Assembly: GCA_025455345.1 (NCBI GenBank)
Contig: JALOMS010000032.1
Location: forward strand, 1 to 20,484
Length of the DNA: 20,484 nt
Source: Thermoflexibacter sp.
Lineage (GTDB): Bacteria > Bacteroidota > Bacteroidia > Cytophagales > Thermoflexibacteraceae
Direction of reading: 5' to 3'
Shown: positions 7,571-14,988 of the stretch, piece after piece
How positions within the stretch are numbered: the first letter of the stretch is position 1
How the letters are laid out: every line of letters starts with the position of its first letter
Position numbers and translations under genes: made by a program
Notes under the pieces: generated by a model
The model's input: only the letters and a program-made list of their open reading frames with translations
The model's database searches: none
Told to the model about the DNA's origin: nothing

Positions 7571-10021
7571 TTAAAAAGTATAGGCAACTGTAACTAACCA
7601 ATTTCGCGGCGCACCAGGGAAAAGCCTGATGTAGTCATAACCACCTACCCAATGCGTTTTATTTCCTAAGTTATTGACATTCAAGGAAATCAAAAATTTA
7701 TTAAAATTATAGTACAAAGCGGCATTGAGCAAGGCATATTCAGGCAGGCGTTGGGCAGTATTGAGTGAAGGCACTCTTTCCGTAACAAAATTTCCACCCA
7801 AGCCAAAGCCCAAACCTTCCAATTTGCCTCTGTCTATCACGTACTTAGTCCAAAAATTGCCTTGATGTTTTGGGGCATTGGGTTTTGGATTCCCAATTTC
7901 CGCCTCATTGCTACTTTTGGAAATAATTGCATTATTGTAGGCGTAATTCACCAAAATACTCCAATTTGGCATGACGCGCCCAATAAAATCTATTTCAAAA
8001 CCTGTTGCCTTTTCCTGTCCTATTTGTCGGAGCAAATCAGGATTGGTAGGATTTCCCGCATTGATGAGGATATTGTTTTGCGTGATTTGGTAAACCGCTA
8101 AGTTTACAGCTAACATTTTATTAAAAAATTCCCCTTTTGCGCCACCTTCTATCATCTTGGAAGTGAGGGGGTCAAAGGGTCCACCTGCATTTGGATTGGC
8201 GATAGAACTTGCCGTTTGAGGATTGTAACCTTGCACGTAAGTCGCATATACATTAATGTCTTTGGTAAGGCTATATACCAAACCAATTCTTGGGATAAGT
8301 GCCTGTTGCTGAACTTTTTGCTCTGTTTGCGTTTTGTAATTGAACAAGTCGTTATAGAACTCCTGACGCAAGCCAATGAGTGCCTGCAACTTGCCAATTT
8401 TGATTTGGTCTTGTATGTAAAAACCGTTGATACTGTAAAAACTTGGCGCAATAACGCTTTGGGTAAAGAAATATTTGCTCAAATCCGCAATTCTGTAAGG
8501 ATTTCCACTTGTCAAGTCAAAATGTGGAACATTAGGCACAGGATTCCCACGACTGTCCAACAAATAATTTCGGGCATTGGCAGGGTTAAAATTTCTAATC
8601 ACTCCCGTATTAGCGGCATTGCGGTAGCCGTTTGCTTGGGAAAATCCGCCGCCAAGCGGTACTATTTCTTGGATATAGTCGTAACCCACTAATAACTTGT
8701 GGTTTACGTTACTTCCTGTATTAAAATCAAAGGTAAAATAAGTAGTCAAATTGTCCACAAAACGCTTGCGTTGGCGTTGGAAAACTTGCATTTCCAACTG
8801 TGTGAGAATATCCTTGCCTGTGCCGTCTTTGGCATACACATTGGCGGTGCGGTGTTCCAATAAATCTTCTGCGTAAGCAAACTTCATGTAAGAAGTATTG
8901 AAGGTAATTTTATCAGAAAACTTATGATTTAAAGAAGCGGTAATAAACAAGTTATCTTCGTTGAGGAAGTCATTGACCGCGCCCGTAGCAAAGGCAATAG
9001 GCGTAGAAAATAAATCCCCAGTACCAAAAACGGCTTGTCCTCTATCCAAACGGCTCTTAGAGCGATTATAAACCATGTCAAAATTAATGCGTGTCTTTTC
9101 ACTTGGGAGGAAGGAAATAGAAGGAGCAACCACTATGTTATTGTTAAACTGTAAGTTACGGAAACTTTCAGCATTTTCGTAGCCCAAATTAAGGCGATAG
9201 AGTAGCGTTTTCTGCTCGTTCATTGGTCCTGTAAAATCTGCCAATGCCCTGAAAGTTTGGAAACTGCCTGTGGTAAAACTCAAAGATTGACGCTTTTCGT
9301 CCAAAGGTTTTTTGGTTACTCTATTAATAGTTCCGCCTGGGTCTGTATTCCCAAAAAGAGCAGAAGCGGGACCCTTGATGACTTCCATTCTCTCCAAATT
9401 AATGGTGAGAGGTTGTTTCCAAAAACCACTTGTGACACGCAGACCATTAATAAGTTGTACATTACTGCGGAATCCTCGCAAGGTAAAATCGTCATAAAAA
9501 GAAAATTGATTTACTCCACTTACATTTTTGATAATTTCGCCTGTGCGAATGGCTTGTTGGTCTTGGATTAGCTCTTTGGTAACATAGCTCACCGACTGCG
9601 GAATATCTTTGAGTGGCGTTGCGGTTTTGGTGGCAATGAAGGAACTTTCATTCTTATAAGTCGTTTCCTTTCGCCCTGTAATTTCCACACTTTGCAGTTC
9701 GGTAATGCTTTCTGCGACCACAAAATTGAGCGTGAGATTATCCCCTTCGCGAAATGTAATATTCTGTTTTTGTGGAAGATAACCTATGCCAGAAATCAGG
9801 ATTTTGTACTTTCCTGCTTGGATATTCGCAAGCGCAAACTTGCCCTCTGCGTCTGTGATTGTTCCTATATTTGTTCCTTCTAAGGTTACATTAAGGGCAG
9901 GGATAGGTTTGTCGCTTTGGTCTTTTACTGTGCCTTTGATAGATTGGGCAAAGACAGAAAAAGGTGCAGTGAAAAGTATAAGAAATAAAATTTTGAACTT
10001 TGTAAAGTATTGATTATTCAT
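7571..10021 (-). CDS. TonB-dependent siderophore receptor
   Basis: An 816-aa outer-membrane receptor. It has a signal peptide (1-25, cleaved after VFA-Q), a carboxypeptidase-regulatory-like beta domain (about 27-105, GTVKDQSDKPIPALNVTLEG start), a plug domain (about 135-237: PLKDIPQSVSYVTKELI, LRGFRSNVQLINGLR, ERMEVIKGPASALFGNTDPGG) and a beta-barrel ending in the usual aromatic residue (VAYTF). The DIPQSV, KGP-S-LFG and PGGTIN motifs are those of the FhuA-type ferric-siderophore class, though the ligand cannot be read. Two Fur-box-like palindromes flank its promoter, consistent with induction by iron limitation. The ferric complex delivered to the periplasm could then meet the PepSY-type reductases encoded downstream. 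No cognate ABC or MFS siderophore importer is present in the window. Confidence 0.95.
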   Translation of the reverse strand: MNNQYFTKFKILFLILFTAPFSVFAQSIKGTVKDQSDKPIPALNVTLEGTNIGTITDAEGKFALANIQAGKYKILISGIGYLPQKQNITFREGDNLTLNFVVAESITELQSVEITGRKETTYKNESSFIATKTATPLKDIPQSVSYVTKELIQDQQAIRTGEIIKNVSGVNQFSFYDDFTLRGFRSNVQLINGLRVTSGFWKQPLTINLERMEVIKGPASALFGNTDPGGTINRVTKKPLDEKRQSLSFTTGSFQTFRALADFTGPMNEQKTLLYRLNLGYENAESFRNLQFNNNIVVAPSISFLPSEKTRINFDMVYNRSKSRLDRGQAVFGTGDLFSTPIAFATGAVNDFLNEDNLFITASLNHKFSDKITFNTSYMKFAYAEDLLEHRTANVYAKDGTGKDILTQLEMQVFQRQRKRFVDNLTTYFTFDFNTGSNVNHKLLVGYDYIQEIVPLGGGFSQANGYRNAANTGVIRNFNPANARNYLLDSRGNPVPNVPHFDLTSGNPYRIADLSKYFFTQSVIAPSFYSINGFYIQDQIKIGKLQALIGLRQEFYNDLFNYKTQTEQKVQQQALIPRIGLVYSLTKDINVYATYVQGYNPQTASSIANPNAGGPFDPLTSKMIEGGAKGEFFNKMLAVNLAVYQITQNNILINAGNPTNPDLLRQIGQEKATGFEIDFIGRVMPNWSILVNYAYNNAIISKSSNEAEIGNPKPNAPKHQGNFWTKYVIDRGKLEGLGFGLGGNFVTERVPSLNTAQRLPEYALLNAALYYNFNKFLISLNVNNLGNKTHWVGGYDYIRLFPGAPRNWLVTVAYTF

Positions 10022-10048
10022 GGGTTAGTTAGTTTTTGTTTGTTATTC

Positions 10049-10071
10049 TTATTTAGACTTATTCTAAACAA
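10049..10071. promoter_or_regulatory. Fur-box-like site 1 (start-site proximal)
   Basis: TTATTTAGA (10049-10057), spacer CTTAT, TCTAAACAA (10063-10071): a 9-5-9 inverted repeat with one mismatch. It shares the TTATTTAGA-N5-TCTAAA pattern with site 2 and lies downstream of the -7 element, where a bound repressor would block initiation. A TTTAGA/TCTAAA inverted repeat fits the Fur box described for Bacteroidota. Confidence 0.75.
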
Positions 10072-10075
10072 CAAA

Positions 10076-10107
10076 CAAAAATATAAACCTTTCTTAAAAA
10101 ACAAAAA
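10076..10107 (-). promoter_or_regulatory. Promoter of the TonB-dependent receptor gene
   Basis: On the minus strand TTTTTG (10107-10102) and TATTTTTG (10083-10076) are separated by 18 nt, matching the Bacteroidota TTTG-N19-TAnnTTTG promoter. The -33 element lies inside the flank of Fur-like site 2 and Fur-like site 1 starts 4 nt past the -7 element, so the promoter is bracketed by both sites. Confidence 0.65.
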
Positions 10108-10135
10108 TTATTTAGATTAATTCTAAATAATTTTT
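10103..10135. promoter_or_regulatory. Fur-box-like site 2, a 14-bp-arm perfect palindrome
   Basis: Arms 10103-10116 and 10122-10135 are exact reverse complements around TTAAT; the core is ATTATTTAGA-N5-TCTAAATAAT. It overlaps the -33 element of the receptor promoter. Flanked by A and T tracts and lying just after the stop of the upstream GTPase gene, it could also act as a weak hairpin terminator for that operon. Confidence 0.8.
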
Positions 10136-10178
10136 TGAAGATTAGACCAATCGTACAAAATATGAATAATCTGCCCTC

Positions 10179-11405
10179 TTATATTGGAAAAGGGTCTTTG
10201 AATTTCTTGCCACTTTCCATAGCTTTGATTTCGTTTTCTGTACAAAGGCAGTTTTCTAACTCATTGATAATGTATTCTTTTTCTAAGTCTTGCCCTATGA
10301 AAACCAATTCGTTTAGCCTGTCGCCAAAGCGTTTGTCCCAGCGCGATTCTATGAACTTTTGGTTTTCTATGAAAGCGGCATAATTCATTCGCTCTTTGAA
10401 AGGCATACTTGCCCACCAAACTCCCGCCTTGTCTGCGCGCAAAGAGCCGCCTGCTTGCGACCAGTTAATTGCCTCGTCAGGGCGAGAAGCGAGCCAAAAA
10501 AGTCCTTTACTGCGAATAATGCTGGCAGGAAAACTGCTTGCCAAGAACTCCCAAAAACGCGCTGGGTGAAAGGGTTTTTTGTTGCGAAATACGAAAGAAC
10601 CAATGCCGTACTCTTCGGTTTCTGGCGTATGCTCATTTTCTAATTCCTTAATCCAACCTGCTGACTGTGAGGCTTTTTCAAAGTCAAAAGCACCTGTGTT
10701 CAAGATTTCTTTGGGGCTGACCTTGCTGAACTCACTTTCTATAATTTTTGCCTCTGGATTCAGCTTCTTAATTGCCGCTTTGAGCAAGCTAAGGTCTTCT
10801 TTATCAACTAAATCAGTTTTGTTGAGGATAATGACATTGGCAAATTCTACTTGGTCGGTGAGGAGATTAACGATAGTTCTTTGGTCTTGTGGGTCATCAT
10901 TGAGTTTGCGGTCAAGAATAGTATCGTTCCCCCCAAAATCCTTCCAAAAATTGAGCGCGTCCACCACCGTAACCATCGTATCTAAGGAGGCGAATTTGCC
11001 CAAATCAATGCCATTCTGCTCGTCTTTGAAGGTAAAAGTCTGCGCCACAGGAATCGGCTCGCTAATGCCCGTACTTTCTATGAGCAGGTAGTCAAAGCGG
11101 TTTTCTTTTGCCAATCGTTCTACTTCCAGCATAAGGTCTTCCCTTAGCGTACAGCAGATACAGCCGTTGCTCATTTCTACCAATTTTTCTTCGGTACGGC
11201 TTAGGGTATTTTGTTGCCTAACTAATTGTGCGTCAATATTTACCTCACTCATGTCATTCACAATGACGGCAACCTTTAATCCTTCTTTGTTGTGCAGTAC
11301 GTGGTTGAGCAAGGTCGTCTTTCCTGCGCCCAGAAAGCCACTTAGTACGGTAACAGGGAGTTTTTTATTATTTTGATTCCTTTTCAAACTTGGGGAAATT
11401 TGCAT
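10179..11405 (-). CDS. COG0523/CobW family GTPase, YciC/ZagA-type putative metallochaperone
   Basis: A 408-aa G3E GTPase: Walker A GFLGAGKTT (23-31), metal-binding CICC (82-85, the family CxCC motif), Walker B-type LLIESTG (107-113), NKTD (195-198) and a C-terminal CobW_C domain with RSKGLFWLASRPDEA and WSQAGGSLR. Length and C-terminal motifs resemble the YciC/ZagA branch, which delivers zinc to client enzymes under zinc limitation. The histidine-rich stretch many members carry before CobW_C is missing; only scattered His/Glu (ELENEHTPETEE) is there. Its start overlaps the upstream permease by 38 nt; ATG 11405 is the only ATG before Walker A, with a TTG at codon 7 the only nearby alternative. 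It is the last gene of the ABC operon. Metal identity is inferred. Confidence 0.92.
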   Translation of the reverse strand: MQISPSLKRNQNNKKLPVTVLSGFLGAGKTTLLNHVLHNKEGLKVAVIVNDMSEVNIDAQLVRQQNTLSRTEEKLVEMSNGCICCTLREDLMLEVERLAKENRFDYLLIESTGISEPIPVAQTFTFKDEQNGIDLGKFASLDTMVTVVDALNFWKDFGGNDTILDRKLNDDPQDQRTIVNLLTDQVEFANVIILNKTDLVDKEDLSLLKAAIKKLNPEAKIIESEFSKVSPKEILNTGAFDFEKASQSAGWIKELENEHTPETEEYGIGSFVFRNKKPFHPARFWEFLASSFPASIIRSKGLFWLASRPDEAINWSQAGGSLRADKAGVWWASMPFKERMNYAAFIENQKFIESRWDKRFGDRLNELVFIGQDLEKEYIINELENCLCTENEIKAMESGKKFKDPFPI

Positions 11406-12690
11406 AATCTTTGGTGGTTAATTTTTCGTTTTTCATGAATTTACCTTTGAAATAAGCAGACCATTCTTTTTCAAAATCCTCTACTTTTTCTTGGAAATCC
11501 ATATAGGTTTTTGTGTCTGTTTTAGCAATTTGGTTTAGTGTATTTTGGAATAAAATCACAGGAGAAACATATTGGAAACCATTGGCAAAATTGCGCTGTG
11601 CGTTTGCCTTTGCTTGGAAATCTTGCTTGATTTTTTGAAGCATTTGTTCGGCATATTCGTCTTCGGCAAAGCCCTCTCTCCACCAATCCTGCCACGTTTT
11701 TTCGCTTTCACTTGCCTTGCGCTCAAACTGTGCATTTTTTTGATAAAAGGCGGCAAGAATTTTCTCCTTTTGTTTTTCAGTTTGGTTTTGCATTTGACGT
11801 TGGGCAGTTACAAACTCCACGCGCGAAGGCACAGGATAGAGTGCCGTTGCCAGCATATTGACGGTACTTGGCACGAGCAAAGTGAAAAACAACCACACAC
11901 CGAGCAGGGACATCGCATTGAAGGAAGAACTTTTGCCCAAACTGTTTACTAAATATGCCATTCCAAACCAAAAAAGTGAGTACAAAGCAAGTGCAAAGAG
12001 CAACTGAACAAAAGAGAAATCAGTAAGCGAAATGCCAAAAAATGCAAAAGAAAGCGCAAGCAATACAAAGATTAAGATATTGATAAACAGATAATTAAAT
12101 ACAAGTTTTTGCAAAAGCCACTGTTTGATGTTTAAAGGCATAGAAAGCAAAAGTGGTAACGTTCCTCTTTCTCTTTCTGCGGATAAAATATTATAAGTCA
12201 AGGCGATAATGAGCAAAGGTAAAATAAAAGTAAGCACAAATGCCAAGTCAAACTGCCCTTGCGCGGTGTTGAAAGGATTTTCAAAATTGTCGTTGTCGCG
12301 CCCTGCGTTAGTGTTGCCTACTGCCACTTTGAAGTAATAAGGGAAAAGGTCACTCTGCCCCGTACTTACTGCCGAAAGAGGTGCAGGAGTCAAAACTGCA
12401 TAGCTCCCTGACCCGCGAATAGCCCCAACAGTAATAGGATATTCTGGACTTTTGTACCAACTTGCTTCGGGAAGTGGCTGTTTTAGCCCTTTTTCTATGC
12501 TGTCCAACACGGTTCTATGGTTTTCATAGAATTTATTTTCCTTTTCTTTCAGTTTTTGAATGGTTGCTAACTGATTATCAACCCTTTGCTTGCCATTAAA
12601 GGTAGCAAAAAGGATAAGCACCAAGAGCAGTGCAGAAAGTAACCCAACAAAGGGGTTTCTACTTAAATTTTTTATTTCAAATTTTAACAT
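11368..12690 (-). CDS. ABC-2 type permease with large extracytoplasmic loop (DUF3526-like)
   Basis: A 440-aa membrane protein. One N-terminal helix (about 12-30) is followed by a long extracytoplasmic domain (about 32-145), then five helices between ~148 and 285, a second large soluble segment rich in Lys, Glu and Gln (~290-400, possible coiled coil) and a polar C-terminus. The cytoplasmic AERERGTLPLLLSMPL after the second helix is the usual E-x-E-x-GTL ABC-2 motif. This architecture fits ABC permeases annotated as DUF3526, which occur as gene pairs with a NosF-like ATPase. It starts 6 nt after its partner permease and overlaps the GTPase gene downstream by 38 nt. Transported substrate is unknown. 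Confidence 0.85.
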   Translation of the reverse strand: MLKFEIKNLSRNPFVGLLSALLLVLILFATFNGKQRVDNQLATIQKLKEKENKFYENHRTVLDSIEKGLKQPLPEASWYKSPEYPITVGAIRGSGSYAVLTPAPLSAVSTGQSDLFPYYFKVAVGNTNAGRDNDNFENPFNTAQGQFDLAFVLTFILPLLIIALTYNILSAERERGTLPLLLSMPLNIKQWLLQKLVFNYLFINILIFVLLALSFAFFGISLTDFSFVQLLFALALYSLFWFGMAYLVNSLGKSSSFNAMSLLGVWLFFTLLVPSTVNMLATALYPVPSRVEFVTAQRQMQNQTEKQKEKILAAFYQKNAQFERKASESEKTWQDWWREGFAEDEYAEQMLQKIKQDFQAKANAQRNFANGFQYVSPVILFQNTLNQIAKTDTKTYMDFQEKVEDFEKEWSAYFKGKFMKNEKLTTKDYANFPKFEKESK

Positions 12691-12696
12691 GATTCA

Positions 12697-14097
12697 TTAT
12701 TTTAAAATTACCCTTACTGCTACCAAACTTACTGTAAACCAAACCATTAGAAATAATAAACTTGCCCACGTGTTCTTTAAAGTATCAGTCATAGAAACAG
12801 GCTTATAGTCAAATTTGATGTTCTTTTTAAAGAAATCCTTATCCGAAGAAATATAGTCCCAATCCCCATACTTAGAATTGTCTTTCAGTTCATAATTCAA
12901 ATCTTTGACTAAGGCAATTCGGTAATTTTCAGCTTGTTGCGAAAAATCGTAATGCGTTTGCAAGTCTGTTTTAGCGATTTGCATAGAGAGCATTTTCACC
13001 AAAATAGTAGGCGACAAAAAGGCACTTGCCTGATGAGTTTGGAGTTGGGCAAAGTAAATGTCATTCAATTTTTTCATTGCCTTCGCATAAACTACGGTTT
13101 CGTGTTCCTCGCCCGCTTGCATGATTAAGCCTGAATAGTTGAAGGGAAGTTTATGCACACTGTCCACTTTATTTGCTTGTAACACGCTGTCTTCAAACAA
13201 CTTAGATTTTTCGGAAAATGGATTGTGTCCGTCCACGCCTTTTTCCAAGTTTTCTTTGATTTCTGCCTGATATTCTATCGCAGAGGGCGCAGGGTGCAAC
13301 ATTTTGGAAAGATTTGAGGTAAATTTAGGAACGAGCAGGGCTGAAACTATCCAAAAACCGAGCAGACCTACTAAGGCGACATTGCTACTTTTTGCCCAAG
13401 CGGAAACGGCTACGGAAAGATTTACAAAAATACCGTAATAAAGCAGTAAAGTGATGATTAGCAAGGCATAACGAAGCAAATCATCTGCCTGAAATTCCGA
13501 ACTTAGGATAAAAATAAATCCCAAAAGGAAAATAGGCAAGAGGAGGGCAAGCATGAGCAACCAAGTCCCTGTGATTTTTCCCAAGCCTAACTGAAATTTT
13601 GAAACTCCTTGACTAAGAAGTAGTTGCAAAGTGCCATTTTCTTTTTCAGCGGTAAAAGTGCCAAAACTCACCAAAATAATAAGCAGTGGTACTAAGTAGG
13701 TGAATACAAAAGCAGGAGTCAGTTCGGCGAAGCGCGCCAAGTCATTTTGATCTGCAATCTGCCGATATTGGGAAGTATTTTGCTTGTGTGCTTCCAAGAA
13801 AATAGACACGCCCAAATATTTATCTAATCCGTTGTCTATCAAGGACAAAGGCTGAACAGGTTTGAAGGCATACGTTCCAAAGTGCGCCGCAGAGTGCGGA
13901 TTTTTAGGGACTTGCCCTTCCCATTCTTGCCTTACGGTTTGCTTTGCTTGCTGATATTCTTGATTGATATTTTGGTAGTAATTGTAGCTAACCACCATAG
14001 AGGCGAAGAGCAAAATGAGCAGTAAACCTGCCGCAAAGCGAAATCTGCTATCCCGCAGTGCTTCTTTCCATTCCTTTTTTGCAATATGTAATAGCAT
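12697..14097 (-). CDS. ABC-2 type permease with large extracytoplasmic loop (DUF3526-like), partner subunit
   Basis: A 466-aa paralogue of the following permease. It begins MLLHIAKKEWKEALRDSRFR, typical of ABC-2 permeases, then a helix (about 24-42), a ~100-residue extracytoplasmic region, the motif TAEKENGTLQLLLSQGVS after the second helix, further helices to about 265, a second extracytoplasmic domain and a C-terminal helix (VSLVAVRVILK end) that its partner lacks. Thirteen nucleotides separate it from the ATPase gene upstream and 6 from the partner permease. The two would form one channel. With the ATPase broken in this sequence the complex would be unpowered unless another ATPase substitutes. 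Confidence 0.87.
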   Translation of the reverse strand: MLLHIAKKEWKEALRDSRFRFAAGLLLILLFASMVVSYNYYQNINQEYQQAKQTVRQEWEGQVPKNPHSAAHFGTYAFKPVQPLSLIDNGLDKYLGVSIFLEAHKQNTSQYRQIADQNDLARFAELTPAFVFTYLVPLLIILVSFGTFTAEKENGTLQLLLSQGVSKFQLGLGKITGTWLLMLALLLPIFLLGFIFILSSEFQADDLLRYALLIITLLLYYGIFVNLSVAVSAWAKSSNVALVGLLGFWIVSALLVPKFTSNLSKMLHPAPSAIEYQAEIKENLEKGVDGHNPFSEKSKLFEDSVLQANKVDSVHKLPFNYSGLIMQAGEEHETVVYAKAMKKLNDIYFAQLQTHQASAFLSPTILVKMLSMQIAKTDLQTHYDFSQQAENYRIALVKDLNYELKDNSKYGDWDYISSDKDFFKKNIKFDYKPVSMTDTLKNTWASLLFLMVWFTVSLVAVRVILK

Positions 14098-14110
14098 GAT
14101 TATAAATATT

Positions 14111-14702
14111 TTAATTGATAATTTCTAAATAGGTTTGTTCCAACTCCGCCAGACTTACTTCCTCCGCTTTGAAGGATTTAATCAGCACACCTTTTTTCAT
14201 AATACCAATGTGCGTGCCTACCTGCTTTGCGCGAAAAAGGTCGTGCATAGCCATAAGGGTTGCCACTCCTTTGCTTTTGAGTTTGAGCAAGAGATTGGTA
14301 AATTCATTGCTTGCTTGCGGGTCAAGTCCCGAAGTAGGCTCGTCCAAGAGCAATACTTGTGCGTCTTTGGCAAGGGCAAGCGCAATGCCCACTTTTTGGC
14401 GCATACCCTTTGAGTAAGTAGCAACTCGTTTGGTGTGAGCTTCTGCTTGCAAACCCGCTTCATTCAGAAAATCAGCAAGTTGTGCTTGTGTATATTTCTT
14501 TTTTGCCAAACCTGCGCGCATTAATTTTCGCACTCCCCTCCGTAGGACTGATAAAATTGAGGAATAGGTTTATCGTTGTGGATTTTCCTGCTCCATTTGC
14601 GCCCAAAAGACAGAAGATTTCTCCCTTGCCCACGGACAGATTTAGGGCTTGGAGGGCGGTGAAGTCGCCATACTTTTTGGTGAGATTGATTGCCTGTAAC
14701 AT
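14111..14702 (-). pseudogene. ABC transporter ATP-binding protein, disrupted by internal deletion and frameshift
   Basis: The N-terminal part (ATG at 14702, MLQAINLTKKYGDFTALQAL) carries Walker A GANGAGKST (34-42) and reads well to EGSAKIN, then goes out of frame and stops near 14472. The C-terminal part in another frame resumes at GLAKKKYTQAQ and has the signature YSKGMRQK, Walker B VLLLDEP, SGLDP and an H-loop-like MAMHD. From the Walker A lysine to the signature serine there are only ~55 residues after joining, against 89 in the intact ATPase at 2979-3824, so ~34-40 residues including the Q-loop are missing. The junction lies at about 14510-14525. This looks like a ~100-nt deletion with a frame change, or an assembly collapse. 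The flanking permeases are intact. Confidence 0.85.
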
Positions 14703-14728
14703 ACGCTTTTTCTTGTTTTTGATAAAAA

Positions 14729-14743
14729 TGCAACAATGTTGCA
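14729..14743. promoter_or_regulatory. GCAAC/GTTGC operator, copy 1 (at the -7 element)
   Basis: TGCAACAATGTTGCA is a perfect 6-3-6 inverted repeat. It directly abuts the -7 element of the ABC/GTPase operon promoter, covering the likely start site. A near copy lies 40 bp upstream. The GTPase at the operon end suggests a zinc-type (Zur) repressor, but this is inference only. Confidence 0.7.
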
Positions 14744-14773
14744 CAAAATTAGAAAAAGAAAATTCTTTTGCAA
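14744..14773 (-). promoter_or_regulatory. Promoter of the ABC/COG0523 operon
   Basis: On the minus strand TTG (14773-14771) and TAATTTTG (14751-14744) are separated by 19 nt, an exact fit to the Bacteroidota consensus spacing and a full match to TAnnTTTG. It lies 41 nt upstream of the ATPase start codon. Operator copies overlap or abut both elements. Confidence 0.7.
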
Positions 14774-14783
14774 TAATGTTGCT
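14769..14783. promoter_or_regulatory. GCAAC/GTTGC operator, copy 2 (at the -33 element)
   Basis: TGCAATAATGTTGCT matches copy 1 at 13 of 15 positions and covers the TTG of the -33 element. Centre-to-centre distance to copy 1 is 40 bp, close to four helical turns, so two dimers could bind the same face of the DNA. Confidence 0.65.
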
Positions 14784-14799
14784 AAAAATATTTTTAGCA
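14780..14799. repeat. 20-bp perfect palindrome upstream of the ABC operon promoter
   Basis: TGCTAAAAAT followed at once by ATTTTTAGCA is a perfect palindrome without spacer. It overlaps the last 4 nt of operator copy 2 and lies upstream of the -33 element in the divergent region between the ABC operon and the polyphosphate kinase gene. It could be a second regulator site or an AT-rich cruciform; role unknown. Confidence 0.6.
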
Positions 14800-14988
14800 C
14801 TTGTTGATGGGTAAGTTTTATGGGTGAGGGTTTGGTTTCCAAAATTCTTAGCAAGTAGAGATTTGCCCAAACGTTTAAGTGATAAGTAATTTGCAAAATT
14901 ATCTTTTAATGGTGATTTATGTCATTGTTTTTATTGTATAAATTTACTTAACTTTATCCTTTTAACTAAAAAAATATTCAGATTGTCT

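Noticed and set aside
10579..11091. 170-codon plus-strand ORF opposite the COG0523 GTPase
   Set aside because: Fully antisense to a gene with complete GTPase motifs; Ser/Leu-rich composition is typical of an antisense reading.
14900..14988. Promoter for ppk2 in the AT-rich stretch before the gene
   Set aside because: A TTG and a TAACTTTA lie 21 nt apart, but the match to TAnnTTTG is incomplete and chance matches are likely in such AT-rich sequence.
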